A DNA stretch of 8,424 bases from Candidatus Omnitrophota bacterium (GTDB lineage: Bacteria; Omnitrophota; Gorgyraeia; Duberdicusellales; 4484-171). Positions 1 through 6,532 of this stretch are shown piece after piece (position 1 is the stretch's first letter; each line of letters starts with the position of its first letter). Both the position numbers and the translations under genes were made by a program. Location of the stretch: the NCBI GenBank assembly GCA_003644405.1, contig QNCE01000056.1, forward strand, positions 1 to 8,424. Reading direction: 5' to 3'. The notes beneath the pieces are model-generated. The model ran no database searches, had not been told where the DNA came from, and worked only from the letters and a program-made list of their open reading frames with translations.

Positions 1-1
1 A

Positions 2-115
2 AGGTGGGAGAAAGCAGGTAAGATAAGGAGGGCTAAAAGAGATTGGCGAGGTTGGAGGGTGTATACTCAAAAAGAATTAGAAGAGTTAAAAAATTTTCGT
101 AACTCTCTCTATTGA
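2..115 (+). CDS. MerR-type helix-turn-helix protein, C-terminal fragment
   Basis: An open frame enters from the left edge and stops at TGA 113-115, giving 37 residues. They begin RWEKAGKI, continue with a basic stretch (RRAKRDWRGW) and then RVYTQKELEEL. This matches the second half of the MerR-family DNA-binding domain: the end of the recognition helix (RRWE..G) and the wing ending in R.Yt...l..l. Only about six residues follow, so the protein is probably a small stand-alone HTH protein with no effector domain, although its N-terminus lies outside the window. The stop is 13 nt before the export gene, whose Shine-Dalgarno begins 2 nt after this stop, so the two are probably co-transcribed. It may regulate the polysaccharide locus; that is inference from position only. 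Confidence 0.62.
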   Translation, partial: RWEKAGKIRRAKRDWRGWRVYTQKELEELKNFRNSLY

Positions 116-128
116 AGAAGGAGGAGAT

Positions 129-836
129 ATGAAGGTAGGAAGATTTTTGACTTTTTTATTGGGGATAATGGTATTGAGCGTATTTTCTTCTCTGGTATTG
201 GCTCAAGAAGATAAAGAGGAGGTGTTTCCCCAGGTTTCTATAGGAGAAGAAGCAGGAACTTATACTTTAGGGAAAGGAGATGTTGTAGAGATTACGGTAA
301 GGAATCAACCCGAGTTTAGTGGCCAATTTGCAATAGGTCCTGATGGAAATATTCAGTATAAGTTTGTAGGAGACATAAAAGCCGAAGGTTTAACAAAGGA
401 GGAGTTGAAAGAGTTTTTAACTAAGAAGTTAGAAAGATACGTAAAAGTTCCTGAGGTAAGTGTTTCTATCGTGGCTTACCGCAGTAAATTCGTTTATATA
501 TTAGGAGAGGTAGCTAGACCTGGTAAATATCCTATGAGAGGAGATACTGTATCTTTAAGAGATGCAATAATTGCTGCAGGACTGCCTACTCCTGACGCTG
601 CTTTAAGAAGAGTATATGTGATTAAACCTGATACAAAGAAGCCAGTTTATAGAAAAGTAGATATCTACTTACTTCTCTATAAAGGAATACTTAAAGATAA
701 TTTAACTTTAACTCCTGGAGATTTGGTAGTTGTTCCTTCAACTATACCTAGCGAGATAAATAGAGCTTTAGGTAGGCTTCTTTCACCTTTAACCAGAGCT
801 GCGGTAGTGGAAGATTTAATTGATGGAAGTAGATAA
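129..836 (+). CDS. Wza-like polysaccharide export protein (Poly_export + SLBB), secreted
   Basis: A 235-residue periplasmic or outer-membrane polysaccharide export protein. Residues 1-25 form a Sec signal peptide: basic MKVGR, a hydrophobic core and a likely cut after VLA|Q. There is no lipobox cysteine, unlike E. coli Wza. The Poly_export domain starts at YTLGKGDVVEITV (45-57) and runs to about 115. One SLBB domain follows, with YILGEVARPGKYPM (123-136) and LTPGDLVVVP (194-203). The last 30 residues could form an amphipathic helix. It is much shorter than Wza (about 380 residues) and close to the compact export proteins of exosortase-associated loci (TIGR03027 from memory). The ATG is preceded by AAGGAGG at 118-124. 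It would form the exit channel for polymer whose length is set by the next two to three genes. The family call is secure; the XrtA subfamily is inferred. Confidence 0.93.
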   Translation: MKVGRFLTFLLGIMVLSVFSSLVLAQEDKEEVFPQVSIGEEAGTYTLGKGDVVEITVRNQPEFSGQFAIGPDGNIQYKFVGDIKAEGLTKEELKEFLTKKLERYVKVPEVSVSIVAYRSKFVYILGEVARPGKYPMRGDTVSLRDAIIAAGLPTPDAALRRVYVIKPDTKKPVYRKVDIYLLLYKGILKDNLTLTPGDLVVVPSTIPSEINRALGRLLSPLTRAAVVEDLIDGSR

Positions 837-843
837 TTATCTA
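830..843. repeat. 14-bp perfect palindrome over the export-gene stop
   Basis: TAGATAATTATCTA reads the same on both strands and includes the TAA stop of the export gene (834-836). It could be an operator half, but in DNA this AT-rich one such palindrome per window is roughly what chance predicts. It is recorded as a visible structure without an assigned role. Confidence 0.3.
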
Positions 844-857
844 AGCTGGTTTTGTTT

Positions 858-904
858 ATTACCTTATAGATTAAGATAAAAGCAATAAAGTTAGGGTAAT
901 TTTT
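858..904 (+). terminator. Weak hairpin plus short U-run: possible attenuator
   Basis: In the 87-nt gap between the export and chain-length genes, ATTACCTTA (858-866) pairs with TAGGGTAAT (892-900). That gives eight Watson-Crick pairs and one G-U, with a 25-nt loop, followed by TTTT at 901-904. The stem has only two G-C pairs and the U-run is short, so termination would be partial at best. It lies 10 nt before the next gene's Shine-Dalgarno (914-920). It could tune the ratio of channel protein to chain-length protein, or be chance. Confidence 0.22.
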
Positions 905-923
905 AAATAGAATAGGAGGAATT

Positions 924-2291
924 ATGGAAGAACAGAGACAAAAGTTTAATCTTCAGGAATATTGGAATATGTTTCTCAGAAGAAAATGGTTCTTTATTGT
1001 TCCTTTGATAATACTTTATCTATCTTTTCTTGTGAGTAGTTATTTTCTTCCTAAGATTTATGAGGCAAAAGCAACAATCTTAATTGAGGAGAAAAAAGTT
1101 GTTAGTCCTCTCCTTAGAAACTTAGCAATACCTACTACTGCTGCTCAAAGGCTAAATGCTTTAAGAGAGGAGATTTTAGCATGGCCACGCCTATTTCAAC
1201 TGGTAGAGAAATTAGAACTGAACAAAGATATTCATAGCCATCTGGAATTAGAAAGGCTCATATCCACTATAAGAAAAAATATCACTTTGAGGATGAGATC
1301 TAATGAGATAATAACAATTTCCTATCGAGGAAAAGATCCCAAAAACACTCAAAAGTTAGTAAATACTCTGTGCGAAATTCTTATTCAGAGAAACGTTGTC
1401 TCTCAAGTGGAGGATACAGAATCTGCTATCGACTTTATAAATGAACAGTTAGCTATTTATAAGAAAAAGCTCGATGAATCAGAAGCCGCTTTAAGAAAAT
1501 TTAAAGAAGTCTACGGACTTTACAAAGTTCCATTGGCTGATTCTCTCCATGTTGGAGCGTCTAAATCTGGAAATGTATCTCCAGAAAATGCTTCCTTTAA
1601 AATTCCTTTAATGCAAATAAATAAAGAATTAGGAGAGTTAGAGGCAGAGTTAGTAATAGCATCGGTAGATTGTACTGATGAACATCCTCGAATTAAATCT
1701 TTAAAGAGAAGAATTGCTTCTTTGAAAGAGAAACGTAAACAATACATTGAGAAGATAGCTAACAAGGTAGGAGTTGACCCTATTTCCTATGTAGATATAG
1801 CTGATTCTTTCCCTCGTCAACAAGAGGAGTTAGCACGTCTAACCAGAGATAAAGCAATCAATGAAAGAATATATGCTATGCTCCTAGAGCGACTAGAATC
1901 AGCTAAGATTACAGAGCGATTAGATAATTCTGAGAACAGGACTAAGTTTAGAATTATCGAACCTGCTCGACTTCCTTTAATTCCTGTTAAACCAAATAAA
2001 CTGAAACTTAATCTATTGGGGTTAATTTTAGGAGGAATGGTGGGATTTGGATTTGTATATCTTTTAGAGTCCACCGATACATCTTTTAAAAGCGCAGATG
2101 AGTTAAAGAGTTTATTTAACTCGCCTGTATTAGGAACAATTTCTAAGATAGTTACTGAAAAGGACTTAGAAGAGAGGACAAACAATGTAAAAAAGATATT
2201 TTTAGTTTTTCTTCTCATATTTTTTCTTACTACTCTCTTGGTTATCTTTATAAGTAAGATAGGGCTTAATTTCTTAAAATACTTTGGTTAG
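924..2291 (+). CDS. Wzz/GumC-type polysaccharide chain-length determinant
   Basis: A 455-residue inner-membrane polysaccharide co-polymerase. The Wzz N-terminal domain begins in the cytoplasm, followed by TM1 (about 22-42) and the motif LPKIYEAKATILIEE (42-56). A long periplasmic, coiled-coil-rich region follows (about 160-340). The GNVR-type re-entry motif FRIIEPA with PVKPNK (342-359) leads into TM2 (about 362-381). A cytoplasmic stretch resembles the juxtamembrane region of Wzc (DTSFKSADELKSLF, then PVLGTI). It ends with a third hydrophobic segment (425-443). It carries no Walker motif of its own; the kinase is a separate gene two positions downstream, as in CpsC/CpsD pairs and XrtA-type loci (TIGR03007 from memory). 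AGGAGGA at 914-920 supports the ATG. Its role is to set polymer length and connect periplasmic export to the cytoplasmic kinase. Confidence 0.92.
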   Translation: MEEQRQKFNLQEYWNMFLRRKWFFIVPLIILYLSFLVSSYFLPKIYEAKATILIEEKKVVSPLLRNLAIPTTAAQRLNALREEILAWPRLFQLVEKLELNKDIHSHLELERLISTIRKNITLRMRSNEIITISYRGKDPKNTQKLVNTLCEILIQRNVVSQVEDTESAIDFINEQLAIYKKKLDESEAALRKFKEVYGLYKVPLADSLHVGASKSGNVSPENASFKIPLMQINKELGELEAELVIASVDCTDEHPRIKSLKRRIASLKEKRKQYIEKIANKVGVDPISYVDIADSFPRQQEELARLTRDKAINERIYAMLLERLESAKITERLDNSENRTKFRIIEPARLPLIPVKPNKLKLNLLGLILGGMVGFGFVYLLESTDTSFKSADELKSLFNSPVLGTISKIVTEKDLEERTNNVKKIFLVFLLIFFLTTLLVIFISKIGLNFLKYFG

Positions 2292-2331
2292 TTTAAATTT
2301 ATGGGTATCTAATTTATAACCTGTATTTCTA

Positions 2332-3168
2332 ATGTATGAAGCATTTTATGGTTTAAAAGAAAGTCCTTTTAATGTTACTCCTGATTCTAAGTTTTTCTTT
2401 CCTAGTGAAAAGCACACAGAAGCTTTAGATAGTTTAATATACGCTATCAACGAAAGGAAAGGATTTGCCGTTATTACAGGAGAGATTGGTTCAGGAAAGA
2501 CAACTGTATGGCACACCCTTTTAAATAGATTGGATTCAGGCACCAAACTTGCTCTCATTACCAATACTCATCTTACACCAAAGCAGATGGTTATGGCTAT
2601 ATTAGATGATTTAGAAGTTTCTTTTAAAGACCGATGGACAAAAGTGCGACTTCTTACTCTTTTAAACAAATTCCTCTTAGAGCAAGCCTCTTTAGGGTTT
2701 AATGTAGTATTAGTTATTGACGAGGCTCAGAATCTTTCTGCTAGTGTTTTGGAAGAGGTAAGGATGCTTTCCAATTTAGAGACAGATAGGGAAAAGTTAA
2801 TACAAATTATTCTTATGGGTCAACCTGAATTGAAAGAGATTTTAGAGTTAGAGGAACTTAAGCAACTTCGACAACGTATTGCTGTCTACTATCATATCTA
2901 TCCATTGAGCGAATCAGAAACTAAAAGTTATATAGAACACCGCCTAAAGGTAGCAGGATATAACGATAATATTTTTTTATTTACTTCTTCTGCTTTAGAA
3001 CATATCTATCTATACTCACGAGGAGTACCTCGTTTAATAAATACTATTTGTGATCGCGCGCTCCTTACAGGATTTGTAAGGGGAAGGAAGTTGATTACTG
3101 AGGAAATTATAGATGAGGTGTCTAAAGAGTTGGAACTCTCAGAAGCTTGTTCAGTAGTATCTAAATAA
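2332..3168 (+). CDS. ExeA-like AAA ATPase of the polysaccharide/XrtA locus type
   Basis: A 278-residue cytoplasmic P-loop ATPase. The N-terminus MYEAFYGLKESPFNVTPD is the hallmark of ExeA/GspA-type ATPases. Walker A is GEIGSGKT (50-57), Walker B is VVLVIDEAQNL (125-135), and a sensor-like ILMGQPEL lies near 160-168. The C-terminal helical part (SRGVPRLINTICDRALL) is the AAA lid. It lacks the peptidoglycan-binding domain of full-length ExeA. Its size and neighbours match the putative secretion ATPase of PEP-CTERM/XrtA loci (TIGR03015 from memory), whose biochemical role is not established. The start is fixed by the conserved N-terminus, yet no Shine-Dalgarno precedes it. A TATAAC box at 2315-2320 lies 11 nt before the ATG. 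It sits 40 nt after the chain-length gene and 17 nt before the kinase gene. Confidence 0.9.
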   Translation: MYEAFYGLKESPFNVTPDSKFFFPSEKHTEALDSLIYAINERKGFAVITGEIGSGKTTVWHTLLNRLDSGTKLALITNTHLTPKQMVMAILDDLEVSFKDRWTKVRLLTLLNKFLLEQASLGFNVVLVIDEAQNLSASVLEEVRMLSNLETDREKLIQIILMGQPELKEILELEELKQLRQRIAVYYHIYPLSESETKSYIEHRLKVAGYNDNIFLFTSSALEHIYLYSRGVPRLINTICDRALLTGFVRGRKLITEEIIDEVSKELELSEACSVVSK

Positions 3169-3171
3169 AAG

Positions 3172-3181
3172 AAGGAGGTGA
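3172..3181 (+). promoter_or_regulatory. Near-perfect Shine-Dalgarno of the kinase gene
   Basis: AAGGAGGTGA is an almost full-length complement of the 16S rRNA 3' end and lies 4 nt before the ATG at 3186 (7 nt measured from the GGAGG core). It shows the organism uses strong Shine-Dalgarno sites. This makes the SD-less starts at 2332, 6143 and 6581 stand out. Confidence 0.85.
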
Positions 3182-3185
3182 AATA

Positions 3186-4139
3186 ATGGGAAAGATTAGC
3201 GAGGCACTAAAGAAAGTGATGGAGGAGAGAGAAAAACAGAAGCAACTTCAACGAGAAGCTATTATGAGAGCAAGCGTAGAAAGAAAAGAAGAAAAAAGCC
3301 CAAAGGAATCTTCTCCTCAAAAGGCCAAAAAGATTCCTTTAGAAGAAAGATTTAAAATTAAAGAACAACTCTACATAGTTAAACCTAAAGATAATTCAGA
3401 GATAGATGCACGAGTAGTAGTTTATTCTGATTACTCTTCTCCAATTTCAGAGCAGTATAGAATCTTACGCACCAACATTAAATCTTCTCTTACTAAAGCA
3501 AGGGCTTCTAAAAAAATATCGACTACTAAGCCAGCTACTTCTCCCTATATATTTACAATAACGAGCGCTCTCCATGGAGAGGGTAAAACTGTGACCGCAG
3601 TAAATTTAGCAGTAGCTTTAGCATCTGATTTAGAGAGTAGAGTGCTTCTTATCGATTGCGACCTTCGTAACGGGGAAATCCATAAGCTTTTAAATCTAAA
3701 TTATAAACCAGGGTTATCGGAAATCCTCACGGGAGATTTTGATTGGTCAGTAGCTCTACACCGCACTCTTATTAGAAATCTTTTTATAATACCTCGAGGG
3801 CAGCCGCCTTCTAACCCTTCAGAACTTTTGGGATCAAAGAAGATGCGATTGATTTTAGAAAGACTCAAAGTAGAAGAGTTTACTTATATAATTTTGGATA
3901 CGCCCCCTCTTTTGACTTTCACTGATGCCACAATCTTGGGTGTTCAGACCGAAGGAGTAGTAATGGTAGTAGAAGCTCAACGCACACGAGCGCATATTGT
4001 GAAAAAAGCAAAAGAATTTCTTGAGCAAACTCATAGTAGGTTCTTAGGATTTATTCTCACCAAAGTAGATCATTATACTCCTGATTTTTATGGTTATTAC
4101 TATCATTACCATTATAAGAGTGCTGGAGTAGGAAGTTAA
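3186..4139 (+). CDS. CpsD/Wzc-type bacterial tyrosine autokinase (BY-kinase)
   Basis: A 317-residue cytoplasmic BY-kinase. The N-terminus MGKISEALKK and a highly charged Lys/Glu linker (to about 70) precede the domain-entry motif SEQYRILRTNI (88-98). The kinase core has Walker A SALHGEGKT (127-135), Walker A' LLIDCDLR (154-161) and Walker B YIILDTPP (234-241). The tail YGYYYHYHY (302-310) carries six tyrosines, the expected autophosphorylation cluster. In this family, cycles of tail phosphorylation control assembly with the Wzz-like partner and so polymer length and export; here the partner is the gene at 924. The N-terminal linker resembles the XrtA-associated autokinases (TIGR03018 from memory). 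It has no membrane segment, as expected for a kinase split from its membrane adaptor. MinD/ParA-type ATPases are excluded by the tyrosine tail and the SEQYR motif. Confidence 0.93.
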   Translation: MGKISEALKKVMEEREKQKQLQREAIMRASVERKEEKSPKESSPQKAKKIPLEERFKIKEQLYIVKPKDNSEIDARVVVYSDYSSPISEQYRILRTNIKSSLTKARASKKISTTKPATSPYIFTITSALHGEGKTVTAVNLAVALASDLESRVLLIDCDLRNGEIHKLLNLNYKPGLSEILTGDFDWSVALHRTLIRNLFIIPRGQPPSNPSELLGSKKMRLILERLKVEEFTYIILDTPPLLTFTDATILGVQTEGVVMVVEAQRTRAHIVKKAKEFLEQTHSRFLGFILTKVDHYTPDFYGYYYHYHYKSAGVGS

Positions 4140-4141
4140 AG

Positions 4142-5533
4142 ATGGCCGAGATAGGAGAAAGACTGTTTGGTACTGATGGAATAAGAGGCATTCCTGGTAG
4201 GTATCCCTTGACTGATGGGATGGTGTTTAAGATAGGATGTGGAATAGCCAGATTTCTCTACTGCACTTGTAAGAGAAGCCCCCTTAAAGTAGTGATTGGC
4301 AAAGACACCCGTCTCAGTGGTCAAAGGATTGAAAGCATCTTAACCAATGCTATTGCCTCATATGGGATAGATGTAGTTTCTGTGGGTATCGTACCTACTC
4401 CTGCCTTAGCTTTTCTGGTAGAAAAGTATTCCGCAGGGATGGGAATTATGATTTCTGCTTCCCATAACAAGCCTACGGATAACGGAATAAAGTTCTTTCG
4501 AGAAGAGGGGATTAAACTTTCTTCGCAAGAAGAGGAATGGATAGAACAACTCATTATGGGAGGGTTGATATACACCTCTAATGGAATAACTCCTTCTAGG
4601 AGAGGTTATGTGGTTGAAGAAAAGAGAATGATTTCTTCTTATATTAACTTTTTAAAATCCACCTTAGAAAGTACTGAAATCGATGGATTAAAAATAGTTT
4701 TGGATTGTGCATGGGGAGCTACCTCTGTAGTAGCTAAAAAACTTTTTAAGAGTCTAAAAGTTAAGGTGCTTTCTTTAAATGATTTACCAGATGGAAAACG
4801 AATAAATGCAGGAGGAGCTCTTAACCCTGCTTTTTTAAAAAAAGTCATTATAGATAATGATGCTGATGTAGGATTTGCTTTCGATGGCGATGGAGACAGA
4901 TTGATTGTAGTGGATGAAAAAGGAAATGTTTTAGATGGTGACTATATAATGGCAATAATGAGTATCTATCTTCTCAATAAAAAAAGGCTTTCTAAGAATA
5001 CTTTAGTTACCACAGTAATGAGCAATTATGGGCTCACTTTAGCTATGGAGAAGGTAGGAGTAAATGTTATTCAAACCAAAGTAGGAGATAAGTTCATCTT
5101 AGAAAGGTTAATTAAAGAAAAAGTTAATTTTGGGGGAGAGCAATCAGGACATATTATATTTTTAGATTACTTACCTACCCCCGATGGTATTCTCACCGCT
5201 CTTCAACTTCTTAAGGTAATGAAAGAGACAGCCAAACCTTTAAGTATTTTATCCAAAGTTATGTATAAGCTACCTCAGGTTCTTGTAAATGTTCGAGTAA
5301 GAGAAAAAATACCTTTTGAGCGTATTCCTGCTATAAATCAAGCGATTACACAAGCCGAATCTCAACTTAACAGTAGAGGTAGAGTTCTTCTTAGATATTC
5401 TGGTACGGAGTCGTTAGCAAGAATTATGGTAGAGGCGGATAGTTATGAGTTAGTAAAAGAGGTTGCCCATAATTTAGCAGAAGTAGTTAAAAGAGAAATT
5501 GGTATAGGAGATTGGAGTAGTAGTTATGCTTAA
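4142..5533 (+). CDS. glmM: Phosphoglucosamine mutase GlmM
   Basis: A 463-residue phosphohexomutase converting glucosamine-6-phosphate to glucosamine-1-phosphate in the cytoplasm. Seen motifs are RLFGTDGIRG (7-16), the active-site ISASHN (104-109) with the phosphoserine expected at S107, the metal-binding DGDGDR (248-253), the sugar-binding GGEQSGH (331-337) and the phosphate-binding RYSGTE (418-423). DGDGDR and GGEQSGH are the forms typical of GlmM rather than of phosphomannomutase or PGM. Linkage to glmS and a GlmU-type acetyltransferase supports this. The phosphate loop reads RYSGTES instead of the more usual R.SGTEP, a mild variant. The ATG lies 2 nt after the kinase stop with AGGAAG at 4130-4135, so translation is probably coupled. 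Phosphomannomutase is the main alternative. Confidence 0.92.
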   Translation: MAEIGERLFGTDGIRGIPGRYPLTDGMVFKIGCGIARFLYCTCKRSPLKVVIGKDTRLSGQRIESILTNAIASYGIDVVSVGIVPTPALAFLVEKYSAGMGIMISASHNKPTDNGIKFFREEGIKLSSQEEEWIEQLIMGGLIYTSNGITPSRRGYVVEEKRMISSYINFLKSTLESTEIDGLKIVLDCAWGATSVVAKKLFKSLKVKVLSLNDLPDGKRINAGGALNPAFLKKVIIDNDADVGFAFDGDGDRLIVVDEKGNVLDGDYIMAIMSIYLLNKKRLSKNTLVTTVMSNYGLTLAMEKVGVNVIQTKVGDKFILERLIKEKVNFGGEQSGHIIFLDYLPTPDGILTALQLLKVMKETAKPLSILSKVMYKLPQVLVNVRVREKIPFERIPAINQAITQAESQLNSRGRVLLRYSGTESLARIMVEADSYELVKEVAHNLAEVVKREIGIGDWSSSYA

Positions 5534-6131
5534 GAAAGAAATTTTTGATGAGTTTTACTTAAAAAGAGCCACTCAGCTTAAGCGAAATTTTAGTTTAATG
5601 CGTCGCGGAGTTAATATAATAGATCCTTTTACTACCTATATAGGGGATAATGTGAAAATCGGGAAAGGCACAACCATTTATCCTTTAACTGTAATTGAAG
5701 AGGGAGTAAGGATTGGCAAAGAATGTTCTATTGGTCCTTTTACTCGACTTCGCAAAGGCACTCATATCAAGGACAATGTAGTTATTGGCAATTTTGTTGA
5801 AGTTGTGCGTTCTACAGTTTCTAAAGGGAGTAAAGCAAAACACTTAACCTATTTAGGAGATACCTTCGTAGAAGAAAATGTAAATATTGGTGCAGGGACT
5901 ATTGTTGCTAATTACGATGGGAAAGAGAAACATAAGACTAAGGTAAAGAAAGGAGCTTTTATTGGAAGTGGAACGATTTTGGTTGCTCCAGTGAAAGTGG
6001 GAAAATCAGCTGTAACAGGAGCAGGAGCTGTAGTAACTAAAAATCATAATATCCCCGATAATACCGTAGTAGTTGGAGTTCCTGCACGAATATTTAAAAA
6101 GCACAGAGAAAAATCGGTTCATAGCTCTTAG
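5526..6131 (+). CDS. Stand-alone GlmU-type glucosamine-1-phosphate N-acetyltransferase domain
   Basis: A 201-residue left-handed beta-helix protein aligning with the C-terminal half of GlmU. It starts in the interdomain linker (LMRRGVNIIDP, 24-34) and has no uridylyltransferase domain. Hexapeptide repeats run from about 39 to 185. Counting back from H106, the equivalents of E. coli catalytic H363, R333, Y366, N377 and K392 are present as H106, R76, Y109, N120 and K135. The block KAKHLTYLGD (103-112), NIGAGT and NYDG (129-132) are diagnostic. The expected reaction is acetyl-CoA plus GlcN-1-P to GlcNAc-1-P. The position matching phosphate-binding K351 is V94, with R95 next to it. The start overlaps glmM by 8 nt, indicating coupling. 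The final codons VHSS and the stop lie inside the left arm of an inverted repeat, so the natural C-terminus may have been replaced. Confidence 0.88.
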   Translation: MLKKEIFDEFYLKRATQLKRNFSLMRRGVNIIDPFTTYIGDNVKIGKGTTIYPLTVIEEGVRIGKECSIGPFTRLRKGTHIKDNVVIGNFVEVVRSTVSKGSKAKHLTYLGDTFVEENVNIGAGTIVANYDGKEKHKTKVKKGAFIGSGTILVAPVKVGKSAVTGAGAVVTKNHNIPDNTVVVGVPARIFKKHREKSVHSS

Positions 6132-6133
6132 TT
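6117..6133 (+). repeat. Left arm of 17-bp inverted repeat
   Basis: GTTCATAGCTCTTAGTT is the reverse complement of the right arm (6548-6564) apart from mismatches at 6121/6560 and 6128/6553. It encodes the last residues (VHSS) and TAG stop of the acetyltransferase gene. Four further pairs (6136-6139 with 6542-6545, one of them G-U) extend the potential stem inward. Confidence 0.7.
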
Positions 6134-6140
6134 GGTAGTC
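6120..6140 (-). repeat. Left heptad repeat, three units
   Basis: Units 6120-6126, 6127-6133 and 6134-6140 all fit NNTAGNN, the reverse complement of the NNCTANN heptad found downstream. TAG recurs at 6122, 6129 and 6136. The middle TAG is the stop of the acetyltransferase gene, and the next in-phase triplet (6143-6145) is the ATG of the four-helix-bundle gene. No Shine-Dalgarno is present in the stretch. Confidence 0.6.
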
Positions 6141-6142
6141 GT

Positions 6143-6532
6143 ATGAGGGAGGATAAAATTAGCATAAAATTTAATTTTGAAGATTTAGGTGTGTGGCGCA
6201 AAGCAGTGAGTTTTGCGAGAGAAGCCGTTGAGATAGTAGATAAAATAAAAACTACTCGCAAACATTGCAGATTAATAGAACAATTGGAATCTGCATCAAC
6301 ATCTGTGGCATTAAACATAGCAGAAGGGAAGGGTAGGTTTTCTAAAAAAGAATTTATACAATTCTTATATATAGCAAGAGGCTCCTTATATGAAACAATA
6401 ACATTACTGATAATATTTCATGAGAATGGATGGATTGAGAAAAGAAATTTAGAAAAGATAAAGGTGTCAGGAGAGGAAATAGAAAAGATGCTTTCTACTC
6501 TAATCCGTTCCATTCGTAATTCTATAAACTAA
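6143..6532 (+). CDS. Four-helix-bundle protein, S23 / 23S rRNA IVP family
   Basis: A 129-residue protein with the full signature of this family (PF05635/TIGR02436 from memory). It has FEDLGVWRKA (12-21) at the N-terminus, then QLESASTSVALNIAEGKGR in the middle, and FIQFLYIARGSLYET. These are helices of a small four-helix bundle that forms a pentameric barrel in solved relatives. Relatives are encoded inside 23S rRNA intervening sequences, and Avd, the accessory protein of diversity-generating retroelements, belongs to the same fold; no reverse transcriptase is present here. Its molecular function is unknown, though nucleic-acid binding is often proposed. The ATG has no Shine-Dalgarno and lies 11 nt after the upstream stop. 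It has no evident link to amino-sugar metabolism and interrupts what would otherwise be adjacent pathway genes, which suggests insertion. Confidence 0.93.
   Translation: MREDKISIKFNFEDLGVWRKAVSFAREAVEIVDKIKTTRKHCRLIEQLESASTSVALNIAEGKGRFSKKEFIQFLYIARGSLYETITLLIIFHENGWIEKRNLEKIKVSGEEIEKMLSTLIRSIRNSIN

Noticed and set aside
1817..2218. Open frame of 133 codons on the minus strand
   Set aside because: It is antisense to the chain-length gene, has a biased serine/leucine-rich shadow composition, and shows no motif or ribosome-binding site.
2301..2312. Mini-ORF ATGGGTATCTAA before the ATPase gene
   Set aside because: Four codons with no ribosome-binding site; expected by chance.
3657..3659. Cys158 in the kinase Walker A' motif (IDCDLR)
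   Set aside because: Cys at this position is a common variant in BY-kinases, so it is not a sign of lost activity.
6143..6532. Avd of a diversity-generating retroelement
   Set aside because: The fold is shared, but there is no reverse transcriptase, template repeat or variable repeat in the window.
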